Shown here piece after piece: positions 1-10,200 of a DNA stretch of 64,000 nt. The first letter of the stretch is position 1, and every line of letters begins with the position of its first letter. The notes under the pieces were generated by a model. The model had not been told where the DNA came from, ran no database searches, and worked only from the letters and a program-made list of their open reading frames with translations. A program made the position numbers and the translations under genes. Source of the stretch: Cinnamomum chago (lineage: Eukaryota; Streptophyta; Magnoliopsida; Laurales; Lauraceae); the NCBI GenBank assembly GCA_038049695.1, contig CP142453.1, positions 35,377,501-35,441,500 of the forward strand. Direction: 5' to 3'.

Positions 1-290
1 GCCAACTGAACTATACTCTTGAGGTTGAGTCCACTGGTCCATAGGATTGTGTGAGTGGTCAGGACTATAATTCTCCTCCCTTTCGGAGCTAGAAGTCCTA
101 GTATGATTTTCAATTTCCCCTCTTCAAAAACCGAAGAGTCTGTTAGTGCAAGCTAAAGGATTTTACCCGCCTTCTCTCTAGGCCGGGAGGAATTAGTCGA
201 GTCCATGGGATTGGAACCCTCATCACAAAAAAAAAAAAAAAAAAACCGCCGAGCTACACCATTGAGGTTTGTAGACTGGGACCCTACCAT
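1..290 (-). repeat. tRNA-derived SINE-like sequence, possibly two joined units
   Basis: Read on the minus strand, about 246-267 resembles a pol III box A (TGGTGTAGCTCGGCGG) and 208-218 a box B (GGTTCCAATCC), separated by a T-rich expansion at 227-245. A second box A-like stretch (TATAGTTCAGTTGGC) runs off the window start near positions 1-15. This arrangement fits a short retroposon with a tRNA-like head, perhaps a dimer. No flanking target duplication was found and the left part is cut by the window edge. Confidence 0.4.
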
Positions 291-311
291 CAGTGAAGTA
301 GAAAAGGACAA

Positions 312-355
312 GGGAAATTCTATATGCACCCACCTATTCTCCTGAATACACCCAC
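312..355 (+). repeat. Left terminal inverted repeat of the MULE
   Basis: It begins near GGGAAATTCTATATGCACCC and ends at GAATACACCCAC. It pairs with 7203-7245 over about 43 positions, with mismatches concentrated in the middle. Similarity does not continue further inward, so this is a short-TIR MULE. Confidence 0.75.
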
Positions 356-825
356 TTGCTGACCTCACCACACCCATTCTAATTTTAGCTTGATTTTGCT
401 GAGCACACCCACCATAATCCCCAGACTGCCCATCCAAGCTCACCATTCGTTCCCTGTTCCATTTCCTGAACACATTCCCTCGTTTGCATTTTTTAAATTT
501 GTGGCCATTCGGAGTCGTCGACCTTCTCCACTTCACAGCTCTCACACCCTCGTGGACAGTTGGTGAGCTGCGCTCCTTCTTCTTCGTCTTCTTCATCAGG
601 GACAGTGAAACAGGTGAGAGCCCTTCTTCTTCTTCATAGGTTTATCATTTTCACAAATTTGTTTAGGTTGTAATTTATGCATTAGAGAGTATAGTTGTGA
701 GACCTTTGCAACAAATATGGAAGAATCTGGTGTGAAAAGATGAATAGTTTCGAACTCCAGTTTTCCATTTTTGAAAACATCTGTTTGCGATCTGCTCGGC
801 AGTCCAGAGACGTGCAGGGATTTTC

Positions 826-1016
826 TGCACGGCAATTGTAAACCGTGCAGAATATATATGCACGGCCTATATAAGCTGTGCACATATAATTTGCACGGTT
901 TCATATTACCGTGCAAACAGAGGTTGCACGGTTACATTGAGCTGTGCAGACAGAACTTGCACGGTTCCATTTCGCCGTGCAGAATAATGTTGCACTGTCT
1001 ATTTAAACCGAGCAGT
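826..1016. repeat. Hairpin array 1: 33-bp units TGCACGG-N10-CCGTGCA-N9
   Basis: Units start at 826, 859, 892, 925, 958 and 991, an exact 33-bp spacing. Each unit carries a 7-bp inverted pair (TGCACGG / CCGTGCA, with small changes) around a variable 10-bp loop and a variable 9-bp spacer. CTGCTCGG at 792-799 and CCGAGCAG near 1008-1015 are inverted relative to each other and bracket the array. Because 33 is a multiple of three, the array gives false open frames rich in Leu-His-Gly and Cys on both strands. Confidence 0.9.
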
Positions 1017-1072
1017 ACAAAAAAATATGATATCCTCTTTTATTGGTTTTAATTTTTAACAGATTGGAAGAA

Positions 1073-3392
1073 ATGCCGAGAAGACCAGCTCGCCGTATTG
1101 GTGGAAGCTCACAGATGACAGGGGGACGAGCCAGTTCTTCTAGCGAGCCATCGAGAGTTCGGACGAAGATCGGTGTCTCAAGATCGCGTTCCCGAGGTGT
1201 GCATGTGAGTTCTTCGACCGCCGGCCGTCAACGGCCAACGGCGTCTGAACGAAGACGAAAACTGCAACAGGATCCACTCCCAGAGCAGGTTGAGGAGCAT
1301 GTTGACAGTTCTTCAGAGGATGATTCCTCAGAGGAGGAGGCACAGCCGTCCAGTCCCCGTGCATTGGCACCAGGAGAAGAGCATGGTGACAGTTCTTCAG
1401 ACGATGATTCCTCTGAGGAGGAGGCATAGCCGTCCAGTCTCCCTGCAGCGGCACCAGGGGAGGATGATTCCCATTTCGAGGAGGGACAACCATCCAGTCC
1501 TCCTGCTGCGGCGGCAAGGGAGGGTCCTATCCTCGGCGGTCCGGCCGACCTATCTGTCCTTATGAGTTTTAGGACACACGTAGCCTTGTCCATATGGGAC
1601 GGGGAGGTACAATTGCCTTTTTTAAAGTTTTAATTAATCGTTTTTCAAATAAGATGTGTTGAAGTCTATAATAACAGATATTAATGAAGATTTATACTTG
1701 TAATGTGCAGGAACGTGAGGCACTCAAATGTATCAATCATTGGCGAGGGCTGAAGGATTGGTACATACCTCAGCCCGGGGATGGGGCCGATATCCATGTT
1801 CCTCAGTTTTATGCTATTATAGAAGAGTCTGGATTGGCAGATTCGAAGCATTTTTCTTACCGATATATCTCCAGCCCTCTGGTATCCAGCTTTGTAGAGA
1901 GGTGGCAGCCCGAGAAATACCTTCCACATGCCATTTGGTGAGATGACGATCACCTTAGATGATGTGGGTACTCTCCTCGGCATCCCAGTAACGGGACTGC
2001 CTGCCCACGCATCGACTAGTATGGGATTTACTGATCAAGTAGATTTACTTGAGCGTGGACTGGGCGTGGATAGGGCATCTGCGTCAGCTGAGTTGAGAGT
2101 AGCTCGTGGTGGGGTAGTGAGGATGGCCTGGATCAAACGGGTGTGCGGCGAGGTGAGTCCTGCGTCGTCTGTTGAGCAGGTAGAGTGTGCAGCTAGAGGC
2201 TATCTTCTGTATTTGTTAGGTTGCACACTCTTCGCCGATAAGTCAGCCACTCGAGTCCCCATTGCCTACCTACATTTACTGATGGACTTGCCACGGGTTC
2301 GTCGTTATGCATGGGGGGCTGCCGCACTTGCATATCTTTATCGCCAATTGGGGACCGCCACGAGGGCAGACGTGCGACAGATTGTTGGATATCTGACACT
2401 GCTCACGGTAATACATATACATATACATGTTCCATCGTAATTGATCCTTTAAATTGTATAATTAATAATTGGTATCTTTTGCAGTCTTGGGTGTACGAGC
2501 ACTTCCCATTTACCCGTCCTCCTGCGCAGTGGGGATATACCGCTGGTATGCCTCAAGCGAGCCGCTGGAATGCTGGACAGGATTCTGGGATTGCGAGGGA
2601 GAACATAAAACTGTTGCGTGAGAGGCTGGATGACCTACATCCGAGTCAGGTGAGCACCCATATGGGGTCCTTGGTATAATGTTGCACTTTTTTTCAATGG
2701 ACAAATTTTTATTATAATAATGAGTTCTTTCATTTACTTGCCACAGGTCCAGTGGGATCCGTATACTGGTGTCAGGGCTCATCATCCATTCCATCAGATA
2801 TCTTTCTTCTGTGGTTGCTTGAGAGCGCTAGATGTCATTGAACCCTACCATCCACATAGGGTTCTCCGACAGTTTGGATATGTACAGACCATCCCACCCG
2901 CACCGCTCGCCCCCATTCGTGCGTCTCGGGGATCTACTGCTGGACAATACAGGGTCTCTTACAGATTTCTAGACCAGTACTGGGTTACTTGGGAGGATCA
3001 TGTATTGTCCTTAGCGAACCGCGGCCATCGAGCGCAACATGCATGGGAGTGCTCACCCGACTACCTAGTGTGGTTTTTTAGGATTTCACACCCTCGAGTA
3101 CAAAACCCCCAACGTCATTCCCACTAGCACCCTAATGAGGGTGTAGCTGACCCGACTCCAAGAGTGGTGAGTGTTTGTACTTTATCGAAACATTATGCAT
3201 CCATTTGTTATACTTATCTTAGGTATTGACACAGTTAATTGTTTCTTACAGATCACTCGAGCGAGGGACCATCTCCGCGCTACGATTGCACGAACGGAAC
3301 AGCCTGCAGATTTCTATTACCGGGCACTCCAAACCACCCTCGAGATCCTGGAGGGCTTGCCGGTGACGTACCGACGACGTACAGATCCATGA
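1073..3392 (+). pseudogene. Plant mobile domain (PMD, MAIN-like) gene of the MULE, broken
   Basis: Likely exons are 1073-1606, 1711-2407, 2485-2649, 2747-3166 and 3252-3392, all joined by GT-AG introns in phase 0. The N-terminal part (start MPRRPARR) is basic and Ser-rich and holds an 84-bp (28-residue) acidic Ser/Asp/Glu repeat at about 1295-1430. After it come PMD family hallmarks: GGPADLSVL, THVALSIW, INHWRGLKDWY, VERWQPEKY, FHMPFGEMTITLDDV, LLGIPVTG, and later SWVYEHFP and a VQWDPY block. The C-terminus is ARDHL...YRRRTDP. PMD proteins include MAIN and MAIL1 in Arabidopsis and are also common inside plant transposons. Three lesions are visible: TAG at 1427-1429 where the sister repeat copy has CAG; a frameshift at about 1920 between EKY and FHMPFGEMT; and TAG at 3125-3127. 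The reading of the 3' part past 3127 relies on the splice sites and frame agreement. Confidence 0.8.
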
Positions 3393-3674
3393 TGGCATGA
3401 GGGTTTTTTTTTTTTTTTTTGTCTTATTCTTTTGTTAAGTCTGTATGGATGGGAAATTAAAGCATATACTTTAGAGGATGTATGGATGGGTTTATCCATT
3501 TTTGCGATGTAAGGAATTTTTTGGATATGTATGGATGGATGGATCACCTGATTTTTGGATGTATCCATTTTTTTAATGGATGTTTTGAGGATACACTTTT
3601 TTATGTTTGAACTTGTATGTTTTATATGGATATGTATGTTATGTGTTTCTGTCCGAATAATTGATAAAATACAT

Positions 3675-3833
3675 TGCACGGCCACCATGTTCCGAGCAAA
3701 TAGCTGTGTGCACGGCACTCTATTAAGGTGCAAATAGTTTATGCACGACAACTTTTTGCCGTGCATTATCCATTTGCACGGAAAATATTTGCCGTGCAGA
3801 ACACATTTGCCCAGCCATGTTTAACCGAGCAGT
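3675..3833. repeat. Hairpin array 2: 33-bp units between the two convergent MULE genes
   Basis: Units start at 3675, 3709, 3742, 3775 and 3808 (one 34-bp step, then 33). The TGCACGG and CCGTGCA halves are more worn than in array 1. The array ends in AACCGAGCAG, the same end as array 1. It lies between the PMD stop codon (3392) and the transposase stop codon (3977). Confidence 0.85.
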
Positions 3834-3976
3834 TGTTAATGAAGTAATACATTCTTTGGAATATTATTAATGAATTAATACACAACATAAACACATAAAG
3901 ACCTCATCGAATCCATTGGCCATTCAATACAAAATATGTAATATGTTTGTTTACATCAAATGGAGAGTACACATAA

Positions 3977-6538
3977 TCAATCGCTGTCAAGATTGACCGA
4001 CTCCTGCGTTGCGACACTGTTTCCAATCAATTCTCTGAATTGCTCGATGCTCTTTGCATATGGGAGCTGCCATCCGTCTGCTTCAGGATGGTGGTGTCTA
4101 TGCCAATTTGTAGCAATGGGAGGCATGGGTGATTCGGGTTTCATGAAGACCTGAACAAAATGGTTTTCATTGACGAAACCAACCGCGAGCACTTTGTGAG
4201 AACTTGATGGAATTGGGGATGATCTCAAAGGCAGGAAAGTAAGGCACTGCTGTAGTGAAAGAAGGACCAATACAACGTTATAATATGAAGATATTAAGTG
4301 ACCCATGTCCGGCATTGTCATCCATCGATCAAATGAAGGATTGCTTTCAAAGTAACACAATGCGTAATACAACTCCCCAACCCTATCCTCTCCTCCATAG
4401 ACCAGTGTATAATAATTTTGATACCTCTGCAATTCATTGCTCAAATCCATTCTAACCTGCATCCATTTATCCTCGCCCAGGCCTAGGAGACCAGCTATCG
4501 CTCTGAATCCACAGTTACCATCAGTTGCAACATCCTTAATAGTGTGGATATAGGGGCCCAAAGACTGAGGAAGCAAATGCATAAACGTACATGACCGAGT
4601 GCGACGGACAGTCATTTTCTCCTTATTCTTCGTTGCAACTGTATTGCTTAATCTAGCTGGAACGCTATCTTTTATCGACAGTGCATATTCAAAATTAGAT
4701 GGTTCCCGACGCGTAGATCTATCGAACTTCTTTCTTTTCGATGATGACCGACCGCGGGTATTCAATTTTACGTCTGGTTCGATAAGAGAAGTAGATGAAG
4801 GACAACCGAGTTCTCTAAGTTTTCTTAAAATTTGTATTTTACCCTTCTGATCACTACTTTGAAATCTCTTACTAATCAACTCGAACTCTGAAGTTGTGGT
4901 CAACTCAAGGGCTTCGTTCACCATAGTGGCTTCTAAATTGGGCTTCCGCCAATAGTGGTGGACACTACTCAGTGGTATATGAAAACCTTCCCTTATGTAC
5001 TCGGCAATTTCATGTGCACATGGCAAACCATGAGTCCGTCGGATTACGCACCCACATGATGTAGAATCTGAACCAATATCACTAGCCCTTAACGACTCAT
5101 TTAACACTATATCCAAAGCATTCCTTGATAGAAATCCTCTCAATTCACGAAACAGTGCCGGTTTGAACTTATGTTGCACGGTGTTCAAACTCTTTTCAAA
5201 AGAAGCCTTTATTTCTGTAAAAAGCAACTCTAGCAAGGCATGTATAACCTGTTAGGACGAATCAAAGCTACAGCTCGATGTGCCTAGGTGTCTCTTTAAT
5301 TTTGCATGTGTACTCTCAGCTCTGTTAGTAGTGACGTTCCCAAAGTGCATATGCCGATCCGTCCATGTAACAACAAATTGCTCCTTATGCTTATTCAACC
5401 ATGAGGTCTTCACATAATCAACAGCATGTGGATACCCGCAGTAATTCCGTTCCAAAGCACTTAGCATTTGCGTGTAGTCGCTTTCAGTTGGAGAGACTAC
5501 CAACGTGTTCCAACAAGAGATAAATGCAACCCATCTGTCGTTGGTCTCAAAACACTTCTTACAATTTGCCAAGATGTTCCTAGAAATATGCCACCTGCAT
5601 AATAAGTTTGCTGCATTCGGAAAAATAACATTTATTGCATTCATCAGCGCTAACTCTTTGTCTATGACAATCACACGAGTCGTGATGCATCCATCAATTA
5701 ATTCCTTAAGCCTCTCCAAAGCCCATCTATAATTGGCCTCCCTTTCTGATTCAAGGTACACAAAAGCAACGGAGAACGTCAATTGAGTAGATGTGACACC
5801 AACAATCTCAAGCAAGGGAAGTCGATATCTATTAGTCTTGTATGTGGAATCCATTATCAAAACTTCTGAAAATGCACGTAATAACTGAATAGATGATGGA
5901 TGTGCCCAGAATAGGTTCATGATAACATTTGTAGCACCGTTGCTAGTGTGATACTCAATGTAGTTGTTCTCTTCCAAATGCCTCATGAGTTGCTGTATTT
6001 GTGATCGACCGGCCATCTCTGTCACCCTAAACTTCTGCCGAGCATTGTAGATACTCTTAATTGTAGTGGTGTTGTGCACATCCCTTTCCTGCAATATTCG
6101 AAGGATGTTCCTCGGTTTTACCAAACTCTTAGACATATCAATCAAAACGTTGATTTCTTCCACAGAAAGCCTCCCAGCAAACGAGTGCCCGCCTAGATGT
6201 TGTGCGTTTGGATGATTGTGCACCCCACAAACCACTGTTAACATCCAATCGTCGTCAGTTGCCAACTTTCGACCCTTCAAAGCAAAAGGGCAACTACACT
6301 TCTTCGTTCCCGTTGCCTTCTTAGGATTTCTCTTCTCGAATACCTTCGATGGACTCCTGTAACTACCACTTCTCTCACAAGAAAAAACGACTCTCGGCTT
6401 CCGTCCATCTCCACCAGCATCCGAAGTCTTGATTACAATTACTAAGCCATGTTTCTTTCCAACATCCCTTGTCCATTGGATTAGGCCCTCTCGGCTTTTG
6501 AATATCATGTCAGTGGTGAAGACATTTGTAAAATCCAA
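3977..6538 (-). pseudogene. MULE transposase with FAR1-like N-terminus, SWIM zinc finger and OTU domain; one in-frame stop
   Basis: The frame runs 853 codons with a single internal stop, TAA at 5254-5252 (codon 429), in a position where related transposases usually have Trp. The N-terminal part (about residues 1-110) resembles the FAR1/MuDR DNA-binding region, with Cys residues and a CGVHNHPN motif. The DDE-type core shows MDSTYKTNRYRLPLLEIVGVT (first Asp, residues near 228), IDKELALMNAI (second Asp), CRWHISRNI and TNRAESTHAKLK (Glu). Past the stop lie ASFEKS and a SWIM finger (CGC ... GLPCAHEI). An OTU cysteine protease domain follows with DGNCGFRAIAGLLG (Asp and Cys) and NENHFVQVFM (His), so its catalytic triad looks intact. 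Transposase plus OTU is known from plant MULEs. The lesion should yield only the N-terminal and core part unless read through. Confidence 0.85.
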
Positions 6539-6624
6539 AAGGCACTCACTGCACCGGTTGATTCAACCTCCTGCAAATATATCACAAATTTTTAGATTAG
6601 CACTGCACACTCATTTATTAATTT

Positions 6625-6783
6625 TGCACGGTTTATATAGGCGGTGCAAAATTATATTGCACGGTATATATATGCCACGCAGAATAATTTTGCACTGTAT
6701 ATATAGGCAGTGCAGAACAATTTTGCACGGTATATATAGGCCGTGCAATATAATTTTGCACGTCTTATACAATGTCGTGCAGG
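6625..6783. repeat. Hairpin array 3: 33-bp units upstream of the transposase gene
   Basis: Units start at 6625, 6658, 6691, 6724 and 6757, an exact 33-bp spacing. Loops are mostly TATATATAGG-like and therefore more alike than in array 1. The array lies 87 bp upstream of the transposase start (6538, minus strand), inside its probable promoter or 5' leader. Confidence 0.9.
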
Positions 6784-7202
6784 ACGCGAGAAAAAAAAAA
6801 AAAAAGAGAAATGAAGTCAAAATGTATATACCTCATTTTCGTAGATCGTCAACTGCTTGTCCATATTGCAAATGCCTACTTTAAATACACAATGTGGTGT
6901 AGGGATAATTGTACTTCCAAGTTCGTTCAATAAATGGAGGAGACTTGATGATATATTAAAAAGAGTTAGAAGAAATGATGATGAAGGAGATGAAAATCAA
7001 TGAAGAAGAAGGAGTGCAGAGGTGCAGTGAGAAGGGAATGGAAAAAGGGATAGGAGGAGGAGGAGAAGAAGAAGAAGAAGTAGAAGAAGAAGAGACTGGA
7101 GACTGCTGCTGGTGAACTAAAGTAGGAAGACAGATGTTGATGGTAAGGGCAATTTCGTCCTTTCACCCGAGGGCATTTTAATAATTAAAACATATTTAAG
7201 TT
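6784..7202. other. MULE right subterminal region, purine-rich
   Basis: The sequence between array 3 and the right terminal repeat has no gene. It holds A-runs (6790-6805) and a strongly purine-rich GGA/GAA stretch at about 7000-7100. No other structure was recognised. Confidence 0.5.
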
Positions 7203-7245
7203 GTGGGTGTATTCGTCACTTCCTGTGGGTGCGAATAGAATTCTC
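7203..7245 (-). repeat. Right terminal inverted repeat of the MULE
   Basis: It reads GTGGGTGTATTC ... GTGGGTGC ... ATAGAATTCTC on the + strand, the inverted counterpart of 312-355. It ends about 40 bp before the start codon of the amidohydrolase gene. Confidence 0.75.
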
Positions 7246-7284
7246 AGTTCTCGGTCCTCACTTCTCACTGAGCAACTTGTTACG

Positions 7285-10200
7285 ATGGAGATAGGGAAGA
7301 ATCTGGCAATCTTCCTCTCCGCTTCAGCTGCTGCAATTCTCGCTATAGCACTGCTTCCTTCCTTTAATCTCCTCACAAACCCTCGTAATCTTCGTCTCAT
7401 CTATCTCATTTCCCATTCTTCTTCTTCTTTAAATTTCTAACTTGTACTCAATTGCAGGTTTTTCTCTGAAATCATCATCAGAACGGACGGTGGCAGATTT
7501 GGTGGTGACTGATGCCTTCATATACACAAGTGATTCCTCCCTTCCTTTCGCCCAAGCTATGGCCGTTGGAAACGGCAGGATTCTTCGCGTTGGCAATGCT
7601 TCTTCCATTCAGGTACCATTTCCTCTTCTACTTCCTTCTGATTAGGGCTCATATGGGTTGGGCCGGGCTACAAGGTTCACATTTTTATAACCTACTTGGC
7701 TTTCTCACTAACCCAGTTGTTTTTATGATTCATTGCTTCATTTGCTTGTGTCAAAGGCAGTTGAACCTGTAATCATCATGGGATGGGTATGGCCTATCAT
7801 AGTCATAGGGGGATTGGGTATGGGGTGGGAGGAGTGAGTCAAGGTGAGTATGGGTTCAACTTGACCTGTAACAATTCCATAGTATTAGGACTTGTTTGGC
7901 ATCTCTACTTTTTTTTGACAGACGCATCCAAAATAGAGCCATTAAAAAAAGATTCATAAAAAAGAGAGGCTAGAATCAAAAGACATGTTTGGTAATGCAG
8001 ATATCTATTTTAAATAGACCGTTTGGTACACCCTCTATTTGCCTCTTAGAGGGGTTTCCTCTTATTAGAAGGGTAATTTCTGTCATTATATAAAAAAGAA
8101 ACTTATGCACATGTTGCCACTGCATATATCATTCAAGATCATATTCAACATGGACCCTTTTAAGATCAAATTCAACCAGGTCTGACCTAAAAGATTCTTG
8201 AAAAAAAATACCTAAAAGATTATGCCAATCAAGAATTAACTACACAGAGTTGAAGCAACAGCAGTAAGTTCCAGATAAAATTGAGTGAAATCAATTGTGG
8301 TGATCCTAATTCGTAACTTCATACAGATGAGCCAATACCAGTAGTTCCAATCAAGATGGGTAAAATTAGTTGTGCGAGCCCAATTCCTATCAAAATGCAA
8401 TCAGATAATGCCCACCAATGGTTTCTTATGTCGGAGACCTTTGATTTACATTATCTTCTTAATTGACCATATGAAGAAAATAATTTCCATTTTGAAGAAA
8501 ACAATTTCCAATAGTTTCATATGAAGAAAAAAAATTTCCAATGGTTTCATATGATTGTTTTCTTCAGATGGTCAATTAAGAAGATTATGTAAATAGAAGG
8601 GTGAATCTCTCTCCAATATGAGTGACATATGAAATCAGTTGCAATTCACATTGGTGTGCATTATCTGAATGCATTTTTGATAGGAATTGGGCTCGTACAA
8701 CTAATTTTACTCATCTTTATTGGAACTACTGGTAAATGTATGAAGTTATGAATTAGGATCACCACAACTGATTTCACTCAACTTTATCTGGAACTTACTG
8801 TTGTTGCTTCAACTATGTGTAGTTAATTCTTGATTGGCAAAATCTTTTAGGTAATTTTTTTCAAGAATCTTTTAGGTCAGACCTGGTTGAATGTGATCTT
8901 AAATGGGTCCATGTTGAATGAGATCTTGAGTGATATATATGCAGGTGGAAACATGTGCATATAAAATTTTTTTTTTATTTTTTTTATTTTATATAATGAC
9001 AGAAATTACCCTTCTAATAAGAGGTAAACCCCACTAAACAGCGGCAAATAGAGGGTGCACCAAACAGTCTATTTAAAATAGATATGTGCATTGCCAAACA
9101 TGTCTTTTGAGTCTAGCCTCTCTTTTTTATGGCTCTTTTTTTAATGGCTCTATTTTGGATGGGTTTGTCAAAAAAAAGGTAGAGATGCCAAACAAGCCCT
9201 TAGTATTGCCATCCATGCCCACTAGCATGTGTAGGTCCAATCTGAATCCATCCAAATCTGTTTATTTATCCGGTTGAAAATATAAGGCGGACACAAACTG
9301 CAAGTTAAAAAGTGCCAATCATGTGAATCCTGAATTATCAATTTGGGTTTCGGTTAGTAGGGTTGGTCAAATAGTAAGGTGAACTCAACCCAAAACTGAC
9401 CTTTTTTAAAAAAAAAAAAAAGGTGGTGGGGTGGAAATGTCAATGAGACAACATATAGTAGTGTAAAGAAGTCCACTAAAACCCTAAATATTGGGCCACT
9501 CCTGGCCCTGTACTTCAGGCCCAGTCAATATGCATGCCTACAGCTAGGTCTATGGAAACTTACTGTCTCTTCACATTTCACGTGTAGTTTTTAACATTTT
9601 TACTGTTTCCTCTTAAACCTCCTGGGACACTCCTTTTATCAAAATCCCACCAAATCAAATCTCTTGGTACCCTATTATAGGCGTTCACTTTGATCGATGA
9701 AGATCATATGATGATTTTTCCTTTTCTATTAGTATTTTCTCATTAATTATCTAAGTGAATTTGCCAGACTCAATTGTAGAAAAAGGATGAAGGTTGGCAT
9801 TAGACAGGCAATCAACTGAAGAACAAAAAAAAAAAAAAAAAAAACTCCCTTAATCAAAATTTGCGTCCACTTCTCAAAGAATGTAGCGCCTTACCTACCT
9901 CCTACGTCGGGAAAAAAAGGTTATAGTTGATATCATAATGTTTTGATGTTCCCAAAATAATAGTAGAAGTTGCAAAAAAAAAAAAAAAAAAAAAAAAAAA
10001 AGCACTCTAGGAACTTGTGGTTGGAGTAAAATGTCCAACAAATGTGAAATGAACAAATTGTTTGGGAAAGTCTGTATACTTATAACATGGTCTTGTATGT
10101 CGTTGTTATCATCATCATCATCATCATCAAAGTGTTATCCCGTCTATCTTGGTTCAGCTTTGGCTTCACAAATTGTATTTCTTTACCTTGTTCTCATTAA

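Larger units (their letters stand above)
312..7245. mobile_element. Mutator-like (MULE) transposon carrying PMD and transposase-OTU genes
   Basis: The element is framed by inverted ends of about 43 bp: left 312-355, right 7203-7245. Both, read inward, contain AATTCTAT, then GCACCCAC, then GAATACACCCAC at the same spacing. Inside are two convergent genes: a plant mobile domain gene (1073-3392, +) and a MULE transposase with SWIM and OTU domains (3977-6538, -). Three arrays of 33-bp hairpin units fill the non-coding spaces. I could not find a clean 9-bp target duplication (flanks AGGACAAGG and AGTTCTCGG differ), so the exact ends may be off by a few bases or the duplication has decayed. Both genes carry inactivating lesions, so this copy is no longer autonomous. 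Its right end abuts the LAF3-like gene. Confidence 0.8.

Noticed and set aside
200-270. tRNA gene on the minus strand
   Set aside because: Only box A and box B can be seen; there is no cloverleaf and the boxes are split by a T-run, so a SINE head is more likely.
826-1016. CRISPR-like look of the palindromic 33-bp arrays
   Set aside because: In CRISPR the repeat is constant and spacers are of similar length to it. Here the units are contiguous short hairpins in a plant transposon, with no cas genes.
596-1052. Open frames on both strands with repeated Leu-His-Gly and Pro-Cys motifs (also at 6429-6884)
   Set aside because: They come from the 33-bp hairpin units being a multiple of three; they have no start context, no homology, and appear on both strands.
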